Below the pieces are notes generated by a model. That model was not told the DNA's origin. It did no database searches and worked only from the letters and a program-made list of their open reading frames with translations. A stretch of 64,000 nucleotides of DNA from Batkoa obscura (Eukaryota > Entomophthoromycota > Entomophthoromycetes > Entomophthorales > Batkoaceae), in assembly GCA_030770535.1 (NCBI GenBank), contig JASVEC010000009.1:558001-622000 (forward strand), in the 5' to 3' direction. A program made the translations under genes and the position numbers. This document shows, one piece after another, positions 45,609 through 56,720 of this stretch (the first letter of the stretch is position 1; each line of letters begins with the position of its first letter).

Positions 45609-45899
45609 TGAAGGTGATGAATTTAATTTTCATACCGTTTCTAAATATCTAGCTAAGTTGGAACCTACTGAGATTGAAGCGGAATTTAAAGACTTTGATC
45701 TTAAAGCTAGAGCCAGCTTAAATTTTCCTCAGAAATGGCTCCCGCCATAACTTTGCTTAAATCTTTTCTTAAAAGTACTCGATTAATTGCAGTACTCTAT
45801 ATTGTTGTATTAACTGTTATCTTTGTTAATCCTATGGCTACCATATTAAACTTAATAAAGAAATGCTTCTTAAATAATATTTTTGATTTTATGTTGTAA
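45439..45899 (+). other. Unspliced-frame tail of the bZIP mRNA and overlapping short hydrophobic frame
   Basis: In the unspliced frame codons stay open to TAA at 45748-45750. Residues about 250-283 are strongly hydrophobic (YLVLHYQMLLAMQ, IYFLVWWTTRLWVISSI), then a polar tail (FHTVSKYLAKLEPTEIEAEF). A second ATG at 45735 in the other frame opens 54 codons with a convincing membrane helix (LIAVLYIVVLTVIFVNP). These may serve membrane targeting of the unspliced message, as the hydrophobic tail of animal XBP1u does, or one may be 3' UTR. Confidence 0.4.
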
Positions 45900-45997
45900 A
45901 AATTATAAATAGTATTGCTTATTATTTATTAAAATAATAGGAGCTTTATTAGTTAAAATAAGATAGTGTTAAAGAATGAAACAAAACTTAAATAAGA

Positions 45998-46624
45998 TTA
46001 AGACCAACCACAATAATCAGTTAACTTTTGAATGAGAGTTTGAGGATCAAACACATTATTATAATACAATGTAGGTAATCTACTTGTATCTGACCTGAAT
46101 TCATTAAACATCTTTCGATTACATGAAGTGCAAATACTTTTTCCAGCTCTTATACCAATATTATTAATATTAACTTCTAACTGTGTTGATATTCTTCTAA
46201 AATCATTAAGACATAAAGTCTTTCCATCATCTCCTAAATCACATACAACGCTTGCTGCTTTAGCATCTGCCCACTTTGAATACGCTTCATAATTGTGCGT
46301 TAAAATAGAAGCTCCTTGACCAGTTCCAAGCTTACAATGTTGATTGATATACCTCGATGCATTAATTGTGGCTTCAAGACAAGTGCTACTACAGACTGTG
46401 GTTAAACTGGTTAGGTAGAGAGTAGATTCGCTATAACAATAGTCTAGGATTGGGTATTGTTTTTGAACTTCATCTTTAAGACTAGAACGATCACATTGAC
46501 TGCTTTCTATACCTCTTAAATCGTTACCAAATTGAGAGCTTTCGAGGAAGGTGATGAAGATGAATAACAAATAGATGAATAACATACTGATACTTGGTTT
46601 TAATAACTGAAATATAGAGTACAA
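45998..46624 (-). CDS. Secreted cysteine-rich protein, family unknown
   Basis: A single exon of 208 aa, or 195 if the second Met is used. SMLFIYLLFIFITFLESSQF is a signal peptide; starting at the second Met would put it at the very N-terminus, which I prefer. The mature part has ten Cys, including CSSTC, LCLNDFRR and CTSC pairs, and no transmembrane helix or anchor signal. Spacing of C...C...C with a helical middle resembles small fungal secreted proteins, but no family is recognised and no enzyme motif is visible. It lies about 250 bp after the bZIP gene on the opposite strand, converging with it. Confidence 0.7.
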   Translation of the reverse strand: MYSIFQLLKPSISMLFIYLLFIFITFLESSQFGNDLRGIESSQCDRSSLKDEVQKQYPILDYCYSESTLYLTSLTTVCSSTCLEATINASRYINQHCKLGTGQGASILTHNYEAYSKWADAKAASVVCDLGDDGKTLCLNDFRRISTQLEVNINNIGIRAGKSICTSCNRKMFNEFRSDTSRLPTLYYNNVFDPQTLIQKLTDYCGWS

Positions 46625-47800
46625 GAAATAAGTTTAAATAATTTAGTTAAATAGTTTTCATTTATACACTTACAATTTAAGATTTAGTTTACTTATAATT
46701 GGTATAGTTTATTTCAACGACTAAATATGGATTAGTTTAAACTTAGTTGTTGAACGTTAGGTTTAATAAACTATTATCAATAATATTCAAACTAAGCTTA
46801 AAATAAATGTCATAATTTAATATTATTATAATAAAATTAATAAAAGTATAATTTTCGAATTAAAAAAATAAAATTATAGTTAGAATGTTAAAATTATTAA
46901 ACAATATTTTAATTATATTTAATGAATAAATAAATTTGTAATCTTTAGAAGCTCTTTATAAAGATTATTTCTACTAGGGAGGATTCTGATCAATAAAGGA
47001 GTAGTAACAACACAGCTATTTTGGCTAAAATCATCAGTTAGGATAGCCATATAGAGATTGATTTTTTTGAGGTTTGAGAACAATGTTAACAGTTCAAAAA
47101 ATCCATCATACGTAGCTGAAATAGAATAATTAATTCTTCTAAAAAAATGTATTTCCTTTTATTTCTCAATTCGTCAATGCTATTATTTTCAAAAATCATA
47201 TCAAAACTATAAAAGCTTTAATATTTGCTACTTTAGAAACTGTTCTCAAAAGATTACCTATAATATATAAAAATGATACATCTTTAACCCTTGATACCTT
47301 TGTAAAATCATAATTATCCTTTTGGTCCAAATAAACTAAATCTATAATATTGACATTTTCAATTAATTTCATATACTCCGTATTTACATCATTAAATATA
47401 AATCTATTATACAAAACAAATACTCTTAAATTGATTTAAATCACCAAAACATTTCAGAACGTCAAAATCAAAACTTCCATGTATCTTAAACTTTAATTCT
47501 GGTTTAAAGTTTAAAATAAAATTATTTACCTTAAATAAATAAATTTCTCTACATTTAATACTAATTTTTTAAATCAAAGTTCTTAATAGTATTTAACCAG
47601 TGAGATCAATATTTTGAGATGAAGTTAATTCAAGAATTTCTGAATTATTTGAATTTAAAAAGGTAAAATATTTTCAATAATGATATTTTTCATATTTAAC
47701 TGGAATGTTTTAATTTTATTTAAATGAACTTTTATTAGAGTAAATACTTCATTATCACAATTAAAAAAACAACTTTTTAAATTCTAAACTATCTTCATTA
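46625..47800. other. Gene-poor region with decayed Asn/Ile/Lys-rich coding-like fragments
   Basis: Minus-strand pieces such as NRFIFNDVNTEYMKLIENVN and NIIDLVYLDQKDNYDF (47196-47414) look like parts of a dead member of a repetitive family (leucine-rich-repeat-like style). Stops interrupt every frame. No intact gene. Confidence 0.35.
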
Positions 47801-47904
47801 TACGGGGATGTTTTTTGGTTTCAACACTTTTTCCATTTTTTTAAGCGCTACTTGAGTGGAAAAATTGTTAGTAAAATCCTTAAACACAAAGATACATCCC
47901 CATA
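47801..47904 (+). mobile_element. Short TIR element, copy 14
   Basis: TACGGGGATGTTTT at left, ATACATCCCCATA at right. Core TTTTTTTAAGCGCTACTTGAGTG. Confidence 0.87.
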
Positions 47905-48250
47905 TGGGTAGGTAAATTTATTTAATTGAAAATTATGTTTTAAAGGTATAATATTTAGATATAACTCAAAAAACCTCAATTCATCAAGTCCAATTAATCC
48001 CAAAACATGACGTATAGTTATACTTTTCATTCTTTCCCCATTTTCTTTATTCTCTAATGTACTTAGCTTGATAAACCTTGTTTGATAGATCATAAATTGA
48101 GTAGGAAACAAAACTTTTGATAGTATCTAATACAACATCAAATAAATGTTTACTTGGAAAAAGTAGCCCAAACAATTCTTTGGGTTGTAACAACTTAAAC
48201 TTTTAGTTTGCAGTTAATCTTAAATTTTATATTCTATAAATCTATCATCT
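47905..48250. other. Spacer between two TIR elements with a coding-like fragment
   Basis: The minus strand reads MIYQTRFIKLSTLENKENG, then ITIRHVLGLIGLDELRFFEL, without a start-to-stop gene. It looks like the same decayed family as at 47.2 kb. Confidence 0.35.
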
Positions 48251-48329
48251 TATGGGGATGTGTTTTTTGTTTAAGGATTTTATTAAGAATTTTTCCACTC
48301 AAATAATGCTCAAAAAAAACATCCCCATA
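48251..48329 (-). mobile_element. Short TIR element, copy 15, internally deleted
   Basis: Only 79 bp: both ends are intact (TATGGGGATGTG, AACATCCCCATA), but about 25 bp containing the AAATGGAAAAAGTGATGAAAC arm is missing. Confidence 0.85.
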
Positions 48330-48579
48330 TACTAGTGCTTAGCTCTAATAAAAGTAAATATAAGAAAGGGTAAGAAAGTTTTATTAATAATGTTCACTTA
48401 AACATCTTTAGTTAACCTTTAATTTTTTTAACGACCAAGCAAGTATTAATTTAAATTCAATCATTGAATGGTGGGGGCTTTAAAACTATTATAAATAACC
48501 TTCGAAGTAAATTTAAAACGTATATTGTAATTTAATATTATTTAACTTTAATTATAAAATATTTTTTAAAAAAAGCTAT
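48330..48579. other. AT-rich spacer
   Basis: Nothing supported. Confidence 0.5.
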
Positions 48580-48680
48580 TATTTGGGGGTGTTTTTTTTG
48601 GCTTTATTATTTTTTACATTTTTTAAGCGCTATTTCAACGGAAAGATTGTTAGTAAAATTCTTGAACAAAAAAATACCAT
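48580..48680 (+). mobile_element. Short TIR element, copy 16, right end degraded
   Basis: TATTTGGGGGTGTTTT at left; core TTTTTTAAGCGCTATTTCAACG; the GTTAGTAAAATTCTTGAAC arm is present but the ATCCCCATA end has decayed to ACCATTTATTG. Confidence 0.78.
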
Positions 48681-49619
48681 TTATTGAACTGCTAAAAAAC
48701 TACTTTTACCAGTAATTAATAAATGTAAAAAATATTAAAACTAAAAAGTAATAGATATTTATTTATTACAATTAAAGCATAGTTGGTGTTGAAACTTTTG
48801 CGAACTTTTCTAATATTCACTCTTAAATGAATCATAAATAAATAAATAAAGAATAGTATGAATATACTTACTCTGATTAATATTAGTGATTGATATAACT
48901 ATCTAGAATTTAAATTCTTTTTGTTTACGAAAAAAACAATTTAAAAACTTCTTAATTTGTTATATAGAATCAAGTCAGATTGCTATAAATTCTAATTCGC
49001 GCTCTGTTTTGGTTATAAACGCTTTAAAAATTAAATAAAAATAGAAAGTGTTCAAATTTACATGGATTTCTGCAATTGAATTTATTTCTTGTTTAAAAAT
49101 AACGCTGCACCTTTTCTCAATTTGATTAGTTTATGCTTTGAAATTCAAGTCTCCTTTTTATTAGATATAGTGCAGTTTCCACCAATTGATTTGAATTTTC
49201 AAATTACAAACTTTATACTATAAGAGTAAGAAGTATTAAACCAAATTTGTTTGCTTCAAAAAATTTGCTTCATCGGCTTTTTAGCAAGGATTTGAGAATA
49301 AAAAATTAAAAGTTTATGAAAAGTATTAAGCTTTAATTCTTTTAGATTTTTGAACTTGTATGTTTGGTTTAAATTATAAAATATCCTGGCGCTTTAACAT
49401 ACCCTCAAGCAGTCCGAGGGAGCACTATGTTTCTAGTTAAAGGTATTTAGATGTTTGCATAGCCTAGTAAATACATTGTATCATAAAAGCAGTGTAAACT
49501 GTGGATGTTGATTTTGAAGTCGCCCATCGTATAGGTGGTGGTACATTTCATTTAGAAAGATATTTGCAGTTTAAAGTTAAGCAATCCTGTTTTATAAATA
49601 AAAAAATTGTTATTGATTA
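48681..49619. other. AT-rich intergenic stretch
   Basis: At 49501-49575 a plus frame reads VDVDFEVAHRIGGGTFHLER and is coding-like, but it runs straight into the next TIR element, so it may be a fragment of a dead gene cut by the insertion. Confidence 0.35.
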
Positions 49620-49723
49620 TATGAGGGGTGTTTTTTTGGTTTCATCGCTTTTTCTATTTTTAAGCGCTATTTGGTTGGAAAGGTTATGAGTAAAATTCTT
49701 AAACAAAAAAACACATCCCCATA
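49620..49723 (+). mobile_element. Short TIR element, copy 17
   Basis: TATGAGGGGTGTTT at left, ACACATCCCCATA at right. Core TTTTTAAGCGCTATTTGGTTGG. Confidence 0.85.
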
Positions 49724-50186
49724 CCTCTGTTTTTAGTAATTACAAGGAAATAATTGTATTTTCTTCACTTTCATGACAACAAATTAATTAATATTATCTT
49801 TTTAATATATTTTGATTATAAGACTCAAATAATATCCTATTACCCAACACAATAAAAGAATCCGAATCTCTAACCCTTATTATAAAAACATGGTGAGTCA
49901 GCCTTACTATACTTTAGACTAAATCCCAAAAGCAATCCTTTGATTAACAAAGGGATGCTAATTTAATTTGCTAAAATTAAGAATAACTCATAAACAAGAG
50001 GTGAATCAAGAATAACTCATAAAAGTCAACTTCACAAAATTTAGTAAAAAAAACTTTCTAACAAAGATAGTTTAACTTAAAAAAGTCCTAAGGGTAACTA
50101 ATACATAACTTTACTATCACCAACTTATACTAATTATTTAGCTTTTTAATCTTGATATTAAATTTGAATCAAACAATTACAAAACC
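49724..50186. other. Upstream region of FGAM synthase
   Basis: AT-rich promoter. The phrase AAGAATAACTCATAAA occurs twice (about 49979 and 50008), a 29-bp-spaced direct repeat. Confidence 0.4.
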
Positions 50187-53100
50187 ATGTTAGTACTTCC
50201 AGGGAACAGTTCACTTGCCGGTTTCCAAATTCAAAAGCTAGTAAACTCTGCACAAAAATGTGACCCAAGCATTGTGAACTTAGTTTCTTACTATGTCCAT
50301 TTTTTAGATTTACATGAGAACTCAAGTAGTCAAATTACCGATGAAACTCACTCCATTTTAGCAAACTTATTTAATTATGGCAACGGTTTGGAAGACAATT
50401 TTTATAAAAATTTATTAAAAGAAATTATAGCCAAGCAGGTAGAAGGTAGTCAAGCAATTGATCAAGCTGGCCATAAAGTAGATTATTTTTGGGTACTTCC
50501 TAGACCAGGTTCCATCTCACCATGGTCCTCAAAAGCAACTAACATTTCTCAAGTATGTGGCTTATCTGATAAAGTAAAACGTATCGAAAGAGGACAACTC
50601 TTCTTTATTGTTCGTAAAGAAAGTGCTCAACCATATCAATTGAATGAGATCATCGAAAAATTCGGAGATTTGGTTTATGATCGTATGACACAATCGCTTA
50701 GTTTAAGTCATCCAACCCAAGAGTCCATCTTTAAATCAGGAGATCATAAACCTTTGATTCATATTTCTCTTCAAGATTCAACTATGGAGCCAAAAGAGGC
50801 ATTATCAAAAGCTAACAAAGAACTTGGTTTGGCATTAGCAGAAGATGAGATTGATTATTTAATACAGTCCTATTGTGGAGATGGTGTTTCAGGTACTGAA
50901 AAATTAAATAGAGATCCAACTGATGTCGAGTTGATGATGTTTGCCCAAGTGAATTCCGAACATTGTAGACATAAAATTTTCGGCGCTGATTGGACTATTG
51001 ACGGTGTAAAAAAACCAAACTCTTTATTTTCAATGATTAAAAATACCTATAAAAAAAACCCAGCCCATATTTTATCAGCATATTCCGATAACGCAGCTGT
51101 TTTAGAGGGTACAAAAGCAAACTATTTTGCTCCTGATGCTACTGCCACTACTCCTTATTCCTTTGTTGAATCTAAAAATGAAGATATTCACTTTTTAACC
51201 AAAGTTGAGACCCATAATCATCCAACCGCTGTTTCCCCATTTCCTGGAGCTGCCACCGGTTCTGGAGGTGAAATTCGTGATGAGGGTGCCGTTGGTGTAG
51301 GTTCTAAACCTAAAACTGGACTTACTGGATTCACAGTTTCTAACTTAAATATACCAGGTCATGAACAACCATGGGAAGTTAATGTAGGTAAGCCAAAGCA
51401 AATAGCTTCTAGCTTAGACATTATGCTTGAAGCCCCACTTGGTGGTGCTGCTTTTAACAACGAATTCGGTCGACCAAATACCGCCGGTTATTTCCGTACC
51501 TATTTACAGCGCATCGGAGATACTGATGAAATCCGTGGGTATCATAAACCTATTATGCTTGCTGGTGGTCTTGGTTCTGTTTTAGCCAGAAATGTTTTGA
51601 AGAGAAGAATAGCACCTGGAGCTAAACTCATTGTACTTGGTGGTCCATGTATGTTGATTGGTTTAGGTGGAGGTGCTGCTTCTTCTATGGCTTCAGGTTC
51701 TTCAAGTGCTGATTTAGATTTTGCTTCAGTACAAAGAGATAATGCTGAGATTCAAAGACGTTGTCAAGAAGTTATCAACGCCTGTGTTTCATTAGGTGAA
51801 AATAATCCTATTCAATCTATCCATGATGTTGGTGCAGGTGGTTTATCAAACGCTCTTCCAGAAATTGTACATGATAGTGAATTGGGTGCTAAAATTCAAA
51901 TAAGAGATGTTTTATGTGATGACCCAACCCTCTCTCCAATGGAAATTTGGTGTAATGAATCTCAAGAACGCTATGTGTTAGCTTTAGATGAGTCTCGTAT
52001 TGAAGAATTCAAAGCAATGTGTGTACGTGAGCGTTGTCCATTTGCTGTTGTTGGTGAAGCCACCAAAGAATTTGTTTTAAGAGTCGAAGATTCATTACTT
52101 GGATCTGTATGTATAGATCTCCCAATGGATATGCTCTTTGGTAAGCCACCTAAAATGAGTAGAGTTGATGATCAACGTCCACTTCCATTAACTCCATTTG
52201 ATTCAACCCTTGCTAAATATTACTCCGAAACACCAAGTAATATGTTTGAAGATGCATGCAAGCGTGTATTAAAGCTCCCTACCGTTGCTTCAAAGTCATT
52301 CCTTATTACCATTGGTGATCGTACTGTCACTGGTTTAATCACACGTGATCAAATGGTTGGACCTTGGCAAGTACCAATTTCGGATGTTTCTGTGACTTCC
52401 ACCTCCTATTTCACTAAGACTGGTGAGGCCATGGCTATGGGGGAAAGGACCCCAATTGCTCTTATTAATCCTGCTGCCTCTGCTCGTATGGCTGTAGCAG
52501 AATCAGTAACTAATATTGCTGCTGCTTCCATTGATGATATTTCAAAGATCCGTCTTTCAGCTAATTGGATGAGTTCAGCTAGCACCCCTGGAGAAGGTTA
52601 TGCTCTTTATGAAGCTGTACAAGCCATTGGTATGGAGCTTTGTCCAGCTCTTGGAATTACAATTCCAGTTGGTAAAGATTCCATGTCTATGAAAACTACT
52701 TGGACAGATGAAGATGGAAAAACTAAATCTGTAATTTCCCCATTATCACTTATTATTACCGCTTTTGCTTTTGTAGATGATGTTAAGAAGACACTTACCC
52801 CTGATCTTAAAACATGTCACCATAAATCAGGGTTTAGATCCACTCTTTTATTGTTAGATATTGCTAAAGGAAATAAGAGATTAGGTGGATCAGCATTAGC
52901 ACAAGTTTATAACGAGGTTGGTACTGAATGCCCCGATTTAGAGGATCATAACGTATTAGCTTCTTTCTTTAAAGCTATCCAACAAGCCCGTAAAGAACCC
53001 TCCTCTTCCAACACTTATGACAGCTTAGTGTTAGCTTATCATGATCGTTCAGATGGTGGCTTATTTGCTACTTTAGTAGAAATGGGTATTGGTGGTAGAG

Positions 53101-54332
53101 TAGGCTTCAACGTACAATTAAATACTTATTCTGAATCTTCAGAAACTAAGGATTTAGTTAAAGCTTTATTTAACGAAGAATTAGGTGTTGTAGTACAAGT
53201 TGAAAACGAAGATGTTGATAAAGTCGTTAATATTTTTACGCAAAATGGATTTCCAGCTAACAACATCCACAATATTGGTCAAATCCATTCTACTGAAGAT
53301 GAGACTATGAACTTTTCATTTAATGAAACTGTTTTCTACTCATCTAAAAGAGAAACTTTACATTCTTGGTGGGCAGAAACCTCTTATTTACTTCAATCTT
53401 TACGTGATAATCCAGAATGTGCTAAAGAAGAATATGATTCCATTTTTGATACTAATAACAAAGGTTTATCTTACAATGTTACTTTTGATCCCAGAGCTAA
53501 TATTGATTTACCAACCTATCGCCCCAAAGTGGCCATCCTTAGAGAACAGGGTGTCAATGGACATGTTGAAATGGCTTATTCCTTCTATCGTGCAGGTTTC
53601 TTACCAGTTGACGTACACATGAGTGATCTTGCTAGTGGCAAAGTATCGCTTGGTGATTACCATGGGTTAGCAGCCTGTGGTGGTTTCTCCTATGGTGATG
53701 TACTTGGAGCAGGTCGTGGTTGGGCTCAATCTTCAGTTCTCAATGCAATTATCCGTAAGGAATTTTATGACTTCTTTAACAACCGTAGCGACACCTTTGC
53801 TTTAGGTGTATGTAACGGTTGTCAGTTTTTATCAAATCTTAAAGAATTGATACCTGGTGCTGAAAACTGGCCCAATTTTGTGACCAATAAATCCGCAAGA
53901 TATGAAGCTAGAGTATGTATGGTAGAAATTCCAGAAGTTGGTGCAAGTAATGTGTTTTTCAGTGATATGAAAGGCACCAAAATACCCATCCCTGTAGCCC
54001 ATGGTGAAGGTTTTGCTAAATTTAAAGACGAAAATGTAGCTAAGGATTTCTTTGATTCTGGATTATGTGCGTTGAGATACGTTGATTCCACTGGTGCTCC
54101 AACTGAATCTTATCCAGCAAATCCTAATGGTTCACCAAGAGGTTTGGCTGGTTGTACTAGTTTAAATGGTCGTGTTTTGATTTCTATGCCTCATCCAGAG
54201 CGTGCTATTCGTTTACATGGTAACTCTTATTATCCTAATAATAAGGATCATGCTTTATATGGCATTGAAGAAGGCCCATGGCTTCATATGTTTGTCAATG
54301 CTAGGAAATGGTTGGCTCAAATAGGTATATAA
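50187..54332 (+). CDS. ADE6: Phosphoribosylformylglycinamidine (FGAM) synthase, large PurL type
   Basis: One uninterrupted exon of 1381 aa, notable among intron-rich neighbours. Architecture: PurS-like N-terminal domain; linker; FGAM synthase domain with [50 protein letters not shown], LVGGxA-like [25 protein letters not shown] and [12 protein letters not shown]; a second pseudo-repeat ([48 protein letters not shown]); and a C-terminal glutaminase with [15 protein letters not shown], the nucleophile Cys in [13 protein letters not shown], and the His/Glu of MPHPERAIR. It performs step four of purine synthesis, FGAR + Gln + ATP to FGAM. Cytosolic. Length is typical (about 1340-1370 in fungi). 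Several GC-richer codons suggest good expression. Confidence 0.98.
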   Translation: MLVLPGNSSLAGFQIQKLVNSAQKCDPSIVNLVSYYVHFLDLHENSSSQITDETHSILANLFNYGNGLEDNFYKNLLKEIIAKQVEGSQAIDQAGHKVDYFWVLPRPGSISPWSSKATNISQVCGLSDKVKRIERGQLFFIVRKESAQPYQLNEIIEKFGDLVYDRMTQSLSLSHPTQESIFKSGDHKPLIHISLQDSTMEPKEALSKANKELGLALAEDEIDYLIQSYCGDGVSGTEKLNRDPTDVELMMFAQVNSEHCRHKIFGADWTIDGVKKPNSLFSMIKNTYKKNPAHILSAYSDNAAVLEGTKANYFAPDATATTPYSFVESKNEDIHFLTKVETHNHPTAVSPFPGAATGSGGEIRDEGAVGVGSKPKTGLTGFTVSNLNIPGHEQPWEVNVGKPKQIASSLDIMLEAPLGGAAFNNEFGRPNTAGYFRTYLQRIGDTDEIRGYHKPIMLAGGLGSVLARNVLKRRIAPGAKLIVLGGPCMLIGLGGGAASSMASGSSSADLDFASVQRDNAEIQRRCQEVINACVSLGENNPIQSIHDVGAGGLSNALPEIVHDSELGAKIQIRDVLCDDPTLSPMEIWCNESQERYVLALDESRIEEFKAMCVRERCPFAVVGEATKEFVLRVEDSLLGSVCIDLPMDMLFGKPPKMSRVDDQRPLPLTPFDSTLAKYYSETPSNMFEDACKRVLKLPTVASKSFLITIGDRTVTGLITRDQMVGPWQVPISDVSVTSTSYFTKTGEAMAMGERTPIALINPAASARMAVAESVTNIAAASIDDISKIRLSANWMSSASTPGEGYALYEAVQAIGMELCPALGITIPVGKDSMSMKTTWTDEDGKTKSVISPLSLIITAFAFVDDVKKTLTPDLKTCHHKSGFRSTLLLLDIAKGNKRLGGSALAQVYNEVGTECPDLEDHNVLASFFKAIQQARKEPSSSNTYDSLVLAYHDRSDGGLFATLVEMGIGGRVGFNVQLNTYSESSETKDLVKALFNEELGVVVQVENEDVDKVVNIFTQNGFPANNIHNIGQIHSTEDETMNFSFNETVFYSSKRETLHSWWAETSYLLQSLRDNPECAKEEYDSIFDTNNKGLSYNVTFDPRANIDLPTYRPKVAILREQGVNGHVEMAYSFYRAGFLPVDVHMSDLASGKVSLGDYHGLAACGGFSYGDVLGAGRGWAQSSVLNAIIRKEFYDFFNNRSDTFALGVCNGCQFLSNLKELIPGAENWPNFVTNKSARYEARVCMVEIPEVGASNVFFSDMKGTKIPIPVAHGEGFAKFKDENVAKDFFDSGLCALRYVDSTGAPTESYPANPNGSPRGLAGCTSLNGRVLISMPHPERAIRLHGNSYYPNNKDHALYGIEEGPWLHMFVNARKWLAQIGI

Positions 54333-54828
54333 GTAGAAGTTTGTAAGGATTTATGGTATGTAGAATTAATAAATAGAAATTTATTTAGACTTGTTTTTAA
54401 GGATTTGAATTTTCAATAATTGATTTTGGCATTTGACATTTTTAGTAAAATTTTACGATGAATTTAAAATCTAATTTTTAAAATTATAATTGTTAATAAT
54501 TTAATAAGACTTATGATTTAATGTATAACAAAATGTTAAATTTACATAGATAATATAGCCAGGTTATTATTTTCATTCATAACAATAAGCCATCAATTTT
54601 AGTATGACATATTACTACAATCACTATTCATCTTACTATCAAAATTTTGATTTAATCAACTGTGACTATCGATTTTTCTTGGCTTTTGATTTGTCTAATT
54701 TAATCTTAGCCAATTTAATTTTATAATAATCAATTCCATTGCTCTACTGTTTGATAAACAAGATATACTTATGAAATATAAAATATAAATAATAAACAAA
54801 AACTAGATATTTACTATTCAAATTAAAA
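54333..54828. other. Spacer between FGAM synthase and the lipase gene
   Basis: AT-rich. No gene recognised. Confidence 0.5.
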
Positions 54829-56205
54829 ATGAAATTAGTTTTTACATTATTTTATTTAGGCGTCGTCCTAAGTATAATACAGGAAACGTTTTTGTCAAAA
54901 GCGCTTGGTCAAGCATTCACCAAATTAGAGCCCATTCGAGCTGTTTATAAAAGCTTGATTTTAGGTATACTTACAAGGAAAAAAGAGAAATCTAATGCCC
55001 CAGTAGGATATGATAATCCAAGCTCAAAGAGAGTCAACACTCAGCAGGAAAAAATTCTTCGTGACCAAATATCCCCACCAGCAAGTTTAGAGGAACTTCA
55101 AGGTTATGGATTGATATTAGCATCTAACACATGCTCTGATAAAAAGGAACTTGAAACTTGGAGTTGCCCTGTACATTGTGAAGGGTTGACTAAAGAGGCG
55201 AAGGCTCACCATATTCATTTTGGCGAAGGCGATGACTTCCGATTTAATATAGTATCACTCAATGATAGAAAAATAATTGCTTTGGGGATTAGAGGATCTG
55301 GAAAGCCCAAAAAAATAGCAGAAACTTTTGCTGGAATGCATCCGCACAATATCAAAAATGCAACTCTTCCCTGGCACGCGTTAAGAAGTGATATTCGAGT
55401 TCATCTTCCATTATATGAAAGCTCGAAAAAGATTACAAAGGAAGCAGAGCCAATCTTAACAGGACTACTAAAACAAGAGAAATATAAAGGTTATAAATTA
55501 GTAGTACTTGGTCATAGTTTGGGTGGTGCATTAGCACCATTAGCAGCCATGGACTTGAAAGATATTCTAAAATTAAGAAAATCAGAGATAGAGCTACATG
55601 TATTTGATACACCAAGAGTAGGAAATATAGTGTTTGCAAATATAGTAAATTATCATTTTAACAAATTGACGAGAGTCACGCATGGTTATGATCCTATACC
55701 ACGTAGCTTGTTAAAAATGGCTCATTATTGTCATTTTGCCAACGAGCTTTATTATCCCCCAATTGACTATTTTGATCCAGATTCAAAAAATCCAAACTTA
55801 CCTCAAGACAGACATGATTTTGTCCAAACCAAAGTCAGCAAGGCTTTTCTTGACTCTATTAGTTACTCCGAAGATAATACATTACCGTTATCTAAGCCCA
55901 GGAGAGGTAGAGAAAACCAAGATTTCACCTCAACGCCTATTTATTGCCAATCAAATCCACCATATGATCTAGAAGATTTGAGATGCCTTTCTGGAGTTAG
56001 GGGTAATTTTAACTTTACTTCCCATACTTTTGCTCCCACCGTTACTTATGAAGATACCTGTGGTGGGCCATTATCTGATATTTCTGCTACATTTAATCAA
56101 CTGATTAGCGAGATTGTAAAATTCGATATTCCTTTCTTATTCCATGATGAGATAAAAGAAGAACTTTTAACTCCTTTGAATCCTAATGCTTATAAACAAT
56201 ATTAG
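54829..56205 (+). CDS. Secreted class 3 (alpha/beta-hydrolase) lipase
   Basis: Single exon of 458 aa. MKLVFTLFYLGVVLSIIQET is a signal peptide or anchor. About 90 residues of basic linker precede the lipase domain: YGLILASNTCSDKK, FRFNIVSLNDRKIIALGIRG (the oxyanion region), then the nucleophile elbow LVVLGHSLGGALAPLAAMDL, VFDTPRVGNIVFANIV, the catalytic Asp in THGYDPIPR, and the catalytic His in HYCHFANELYYPP. All three triad residues are in the order of Rhizomucor-type lipases (Ser, Asp, His). A Cys-containing C-terminal extension of about 100 residues follows (CQSNPPYDLEDLRCLSG). It probably hydrolyses acylglycerols outside the cell. The extension is not recognised. Confidence 0.9.
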   Translation: MKLVFTLFYLGVVLSIIQETFLSKALGQAFTKLEPIRAVYKSLILGILTRKKEKSNAPVGYDNPSSKRVNTQQEKILRDQISPPASLEELQGYGLILASNTCSDKKELETWSCPVHCEGLTKEAKAHHIHFGEGDDFRFNIVSLNDRKIIALGIRGSGKPKKIAETFAGMHPHNIKNATLPWHALRSDIRVHLPLYESSKKITKEAEPILTGLLKQEKYKGYKLVVLGHSLGGALAPLAAMDLKDILKLRKSEIELHVFDTPRVGNIVFANIVNYHFNKLTRVTHGYDPIPRSLLKMAHYCHFANELYYPPIDYFDPDSKNPNLPQDRHDFVQTKVSKAFLDSISYSEDNTLPLSKPRRGRENQDFTSTPIYCQSNPPYDLEDLRCLSGVRGNFNFTSHTFAPTVTYEDTCGGPLSDISATFNQLISEIVKFDIPFLFHDEIKEELLTPLNPNAYKQY

Positions 56206-56497
56206 ATAATTATCTAATAAAAGTTAAATAAAAGTTCCAATTTTATTAAATGTAGTTACCTGTTTAACCCCTTGTTAATCGATATTAATAAATGCTAGCT
56301 AAGGTTTAATCATTGAGTAATTCATTATCTAGTTTTGTATTAAAGCCTAAAGTATTGAAATTTGAAATATTTTAAAGGAGTAATTATTAATTTTATACAA
56401 TTTATTTATAACTATACAAATTGTCGATTATTAAGCTAATTTGATACTTAAATATTAGGAACGTAAGGTTTATATTCTTGTGGGCTCCTCCCACTCA
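56206..56497. other. Convergent 3' spacer
   Basis: No feature recognised. Confidence 0.5.
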
Positions 56498-56720
56498 TCA
56501 ATACTTAAGTATAATGTAACAGGCGTGAATGATACCTAATAATATTAGAAATATGATACTATTAATAAATAACTATAAATATACCTGGAATATAACCTAA
56601 TAATGTTAAACCAATGTTAATGAGTAAGTCAATACCACAACCACGTTCAAAGAGTACACCTAATGGTGGAAGAATGATAGCGAAGACAAATTTAAAGATA
56701 TCAGTACAAGTAAGAGCCAT
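56498..56720 (-). CDS. PMP3: Pmp3/UPF0057 plasma-membrane proteolipid
   Basis: Two exons around an intron at 56536-56584; 58 aa, too short for most gene callers. MALTCTDIFKFVFAIILPPL-GVLFERGCG is the first membrane hairpin, and LLINIGLTLLGYIPGIIHAC followed by YIILKY is the second. The family signature (ILPP...GV...RGC....LINI.LT..GY.PG..HA.Y) is complete. Yeast Pmp3 tunes plasma-membrane potential and cation tolerance. The stop is TGA, immediately followed by a second TGA, which shows that TGA is a normal stop in this genome. Confidence 0.95.

Noticed and set aside
49380-49500. Possible structured RNA just before 49.5 kb
   Set aside because: No cloverleaf or known RNA motif could be built.
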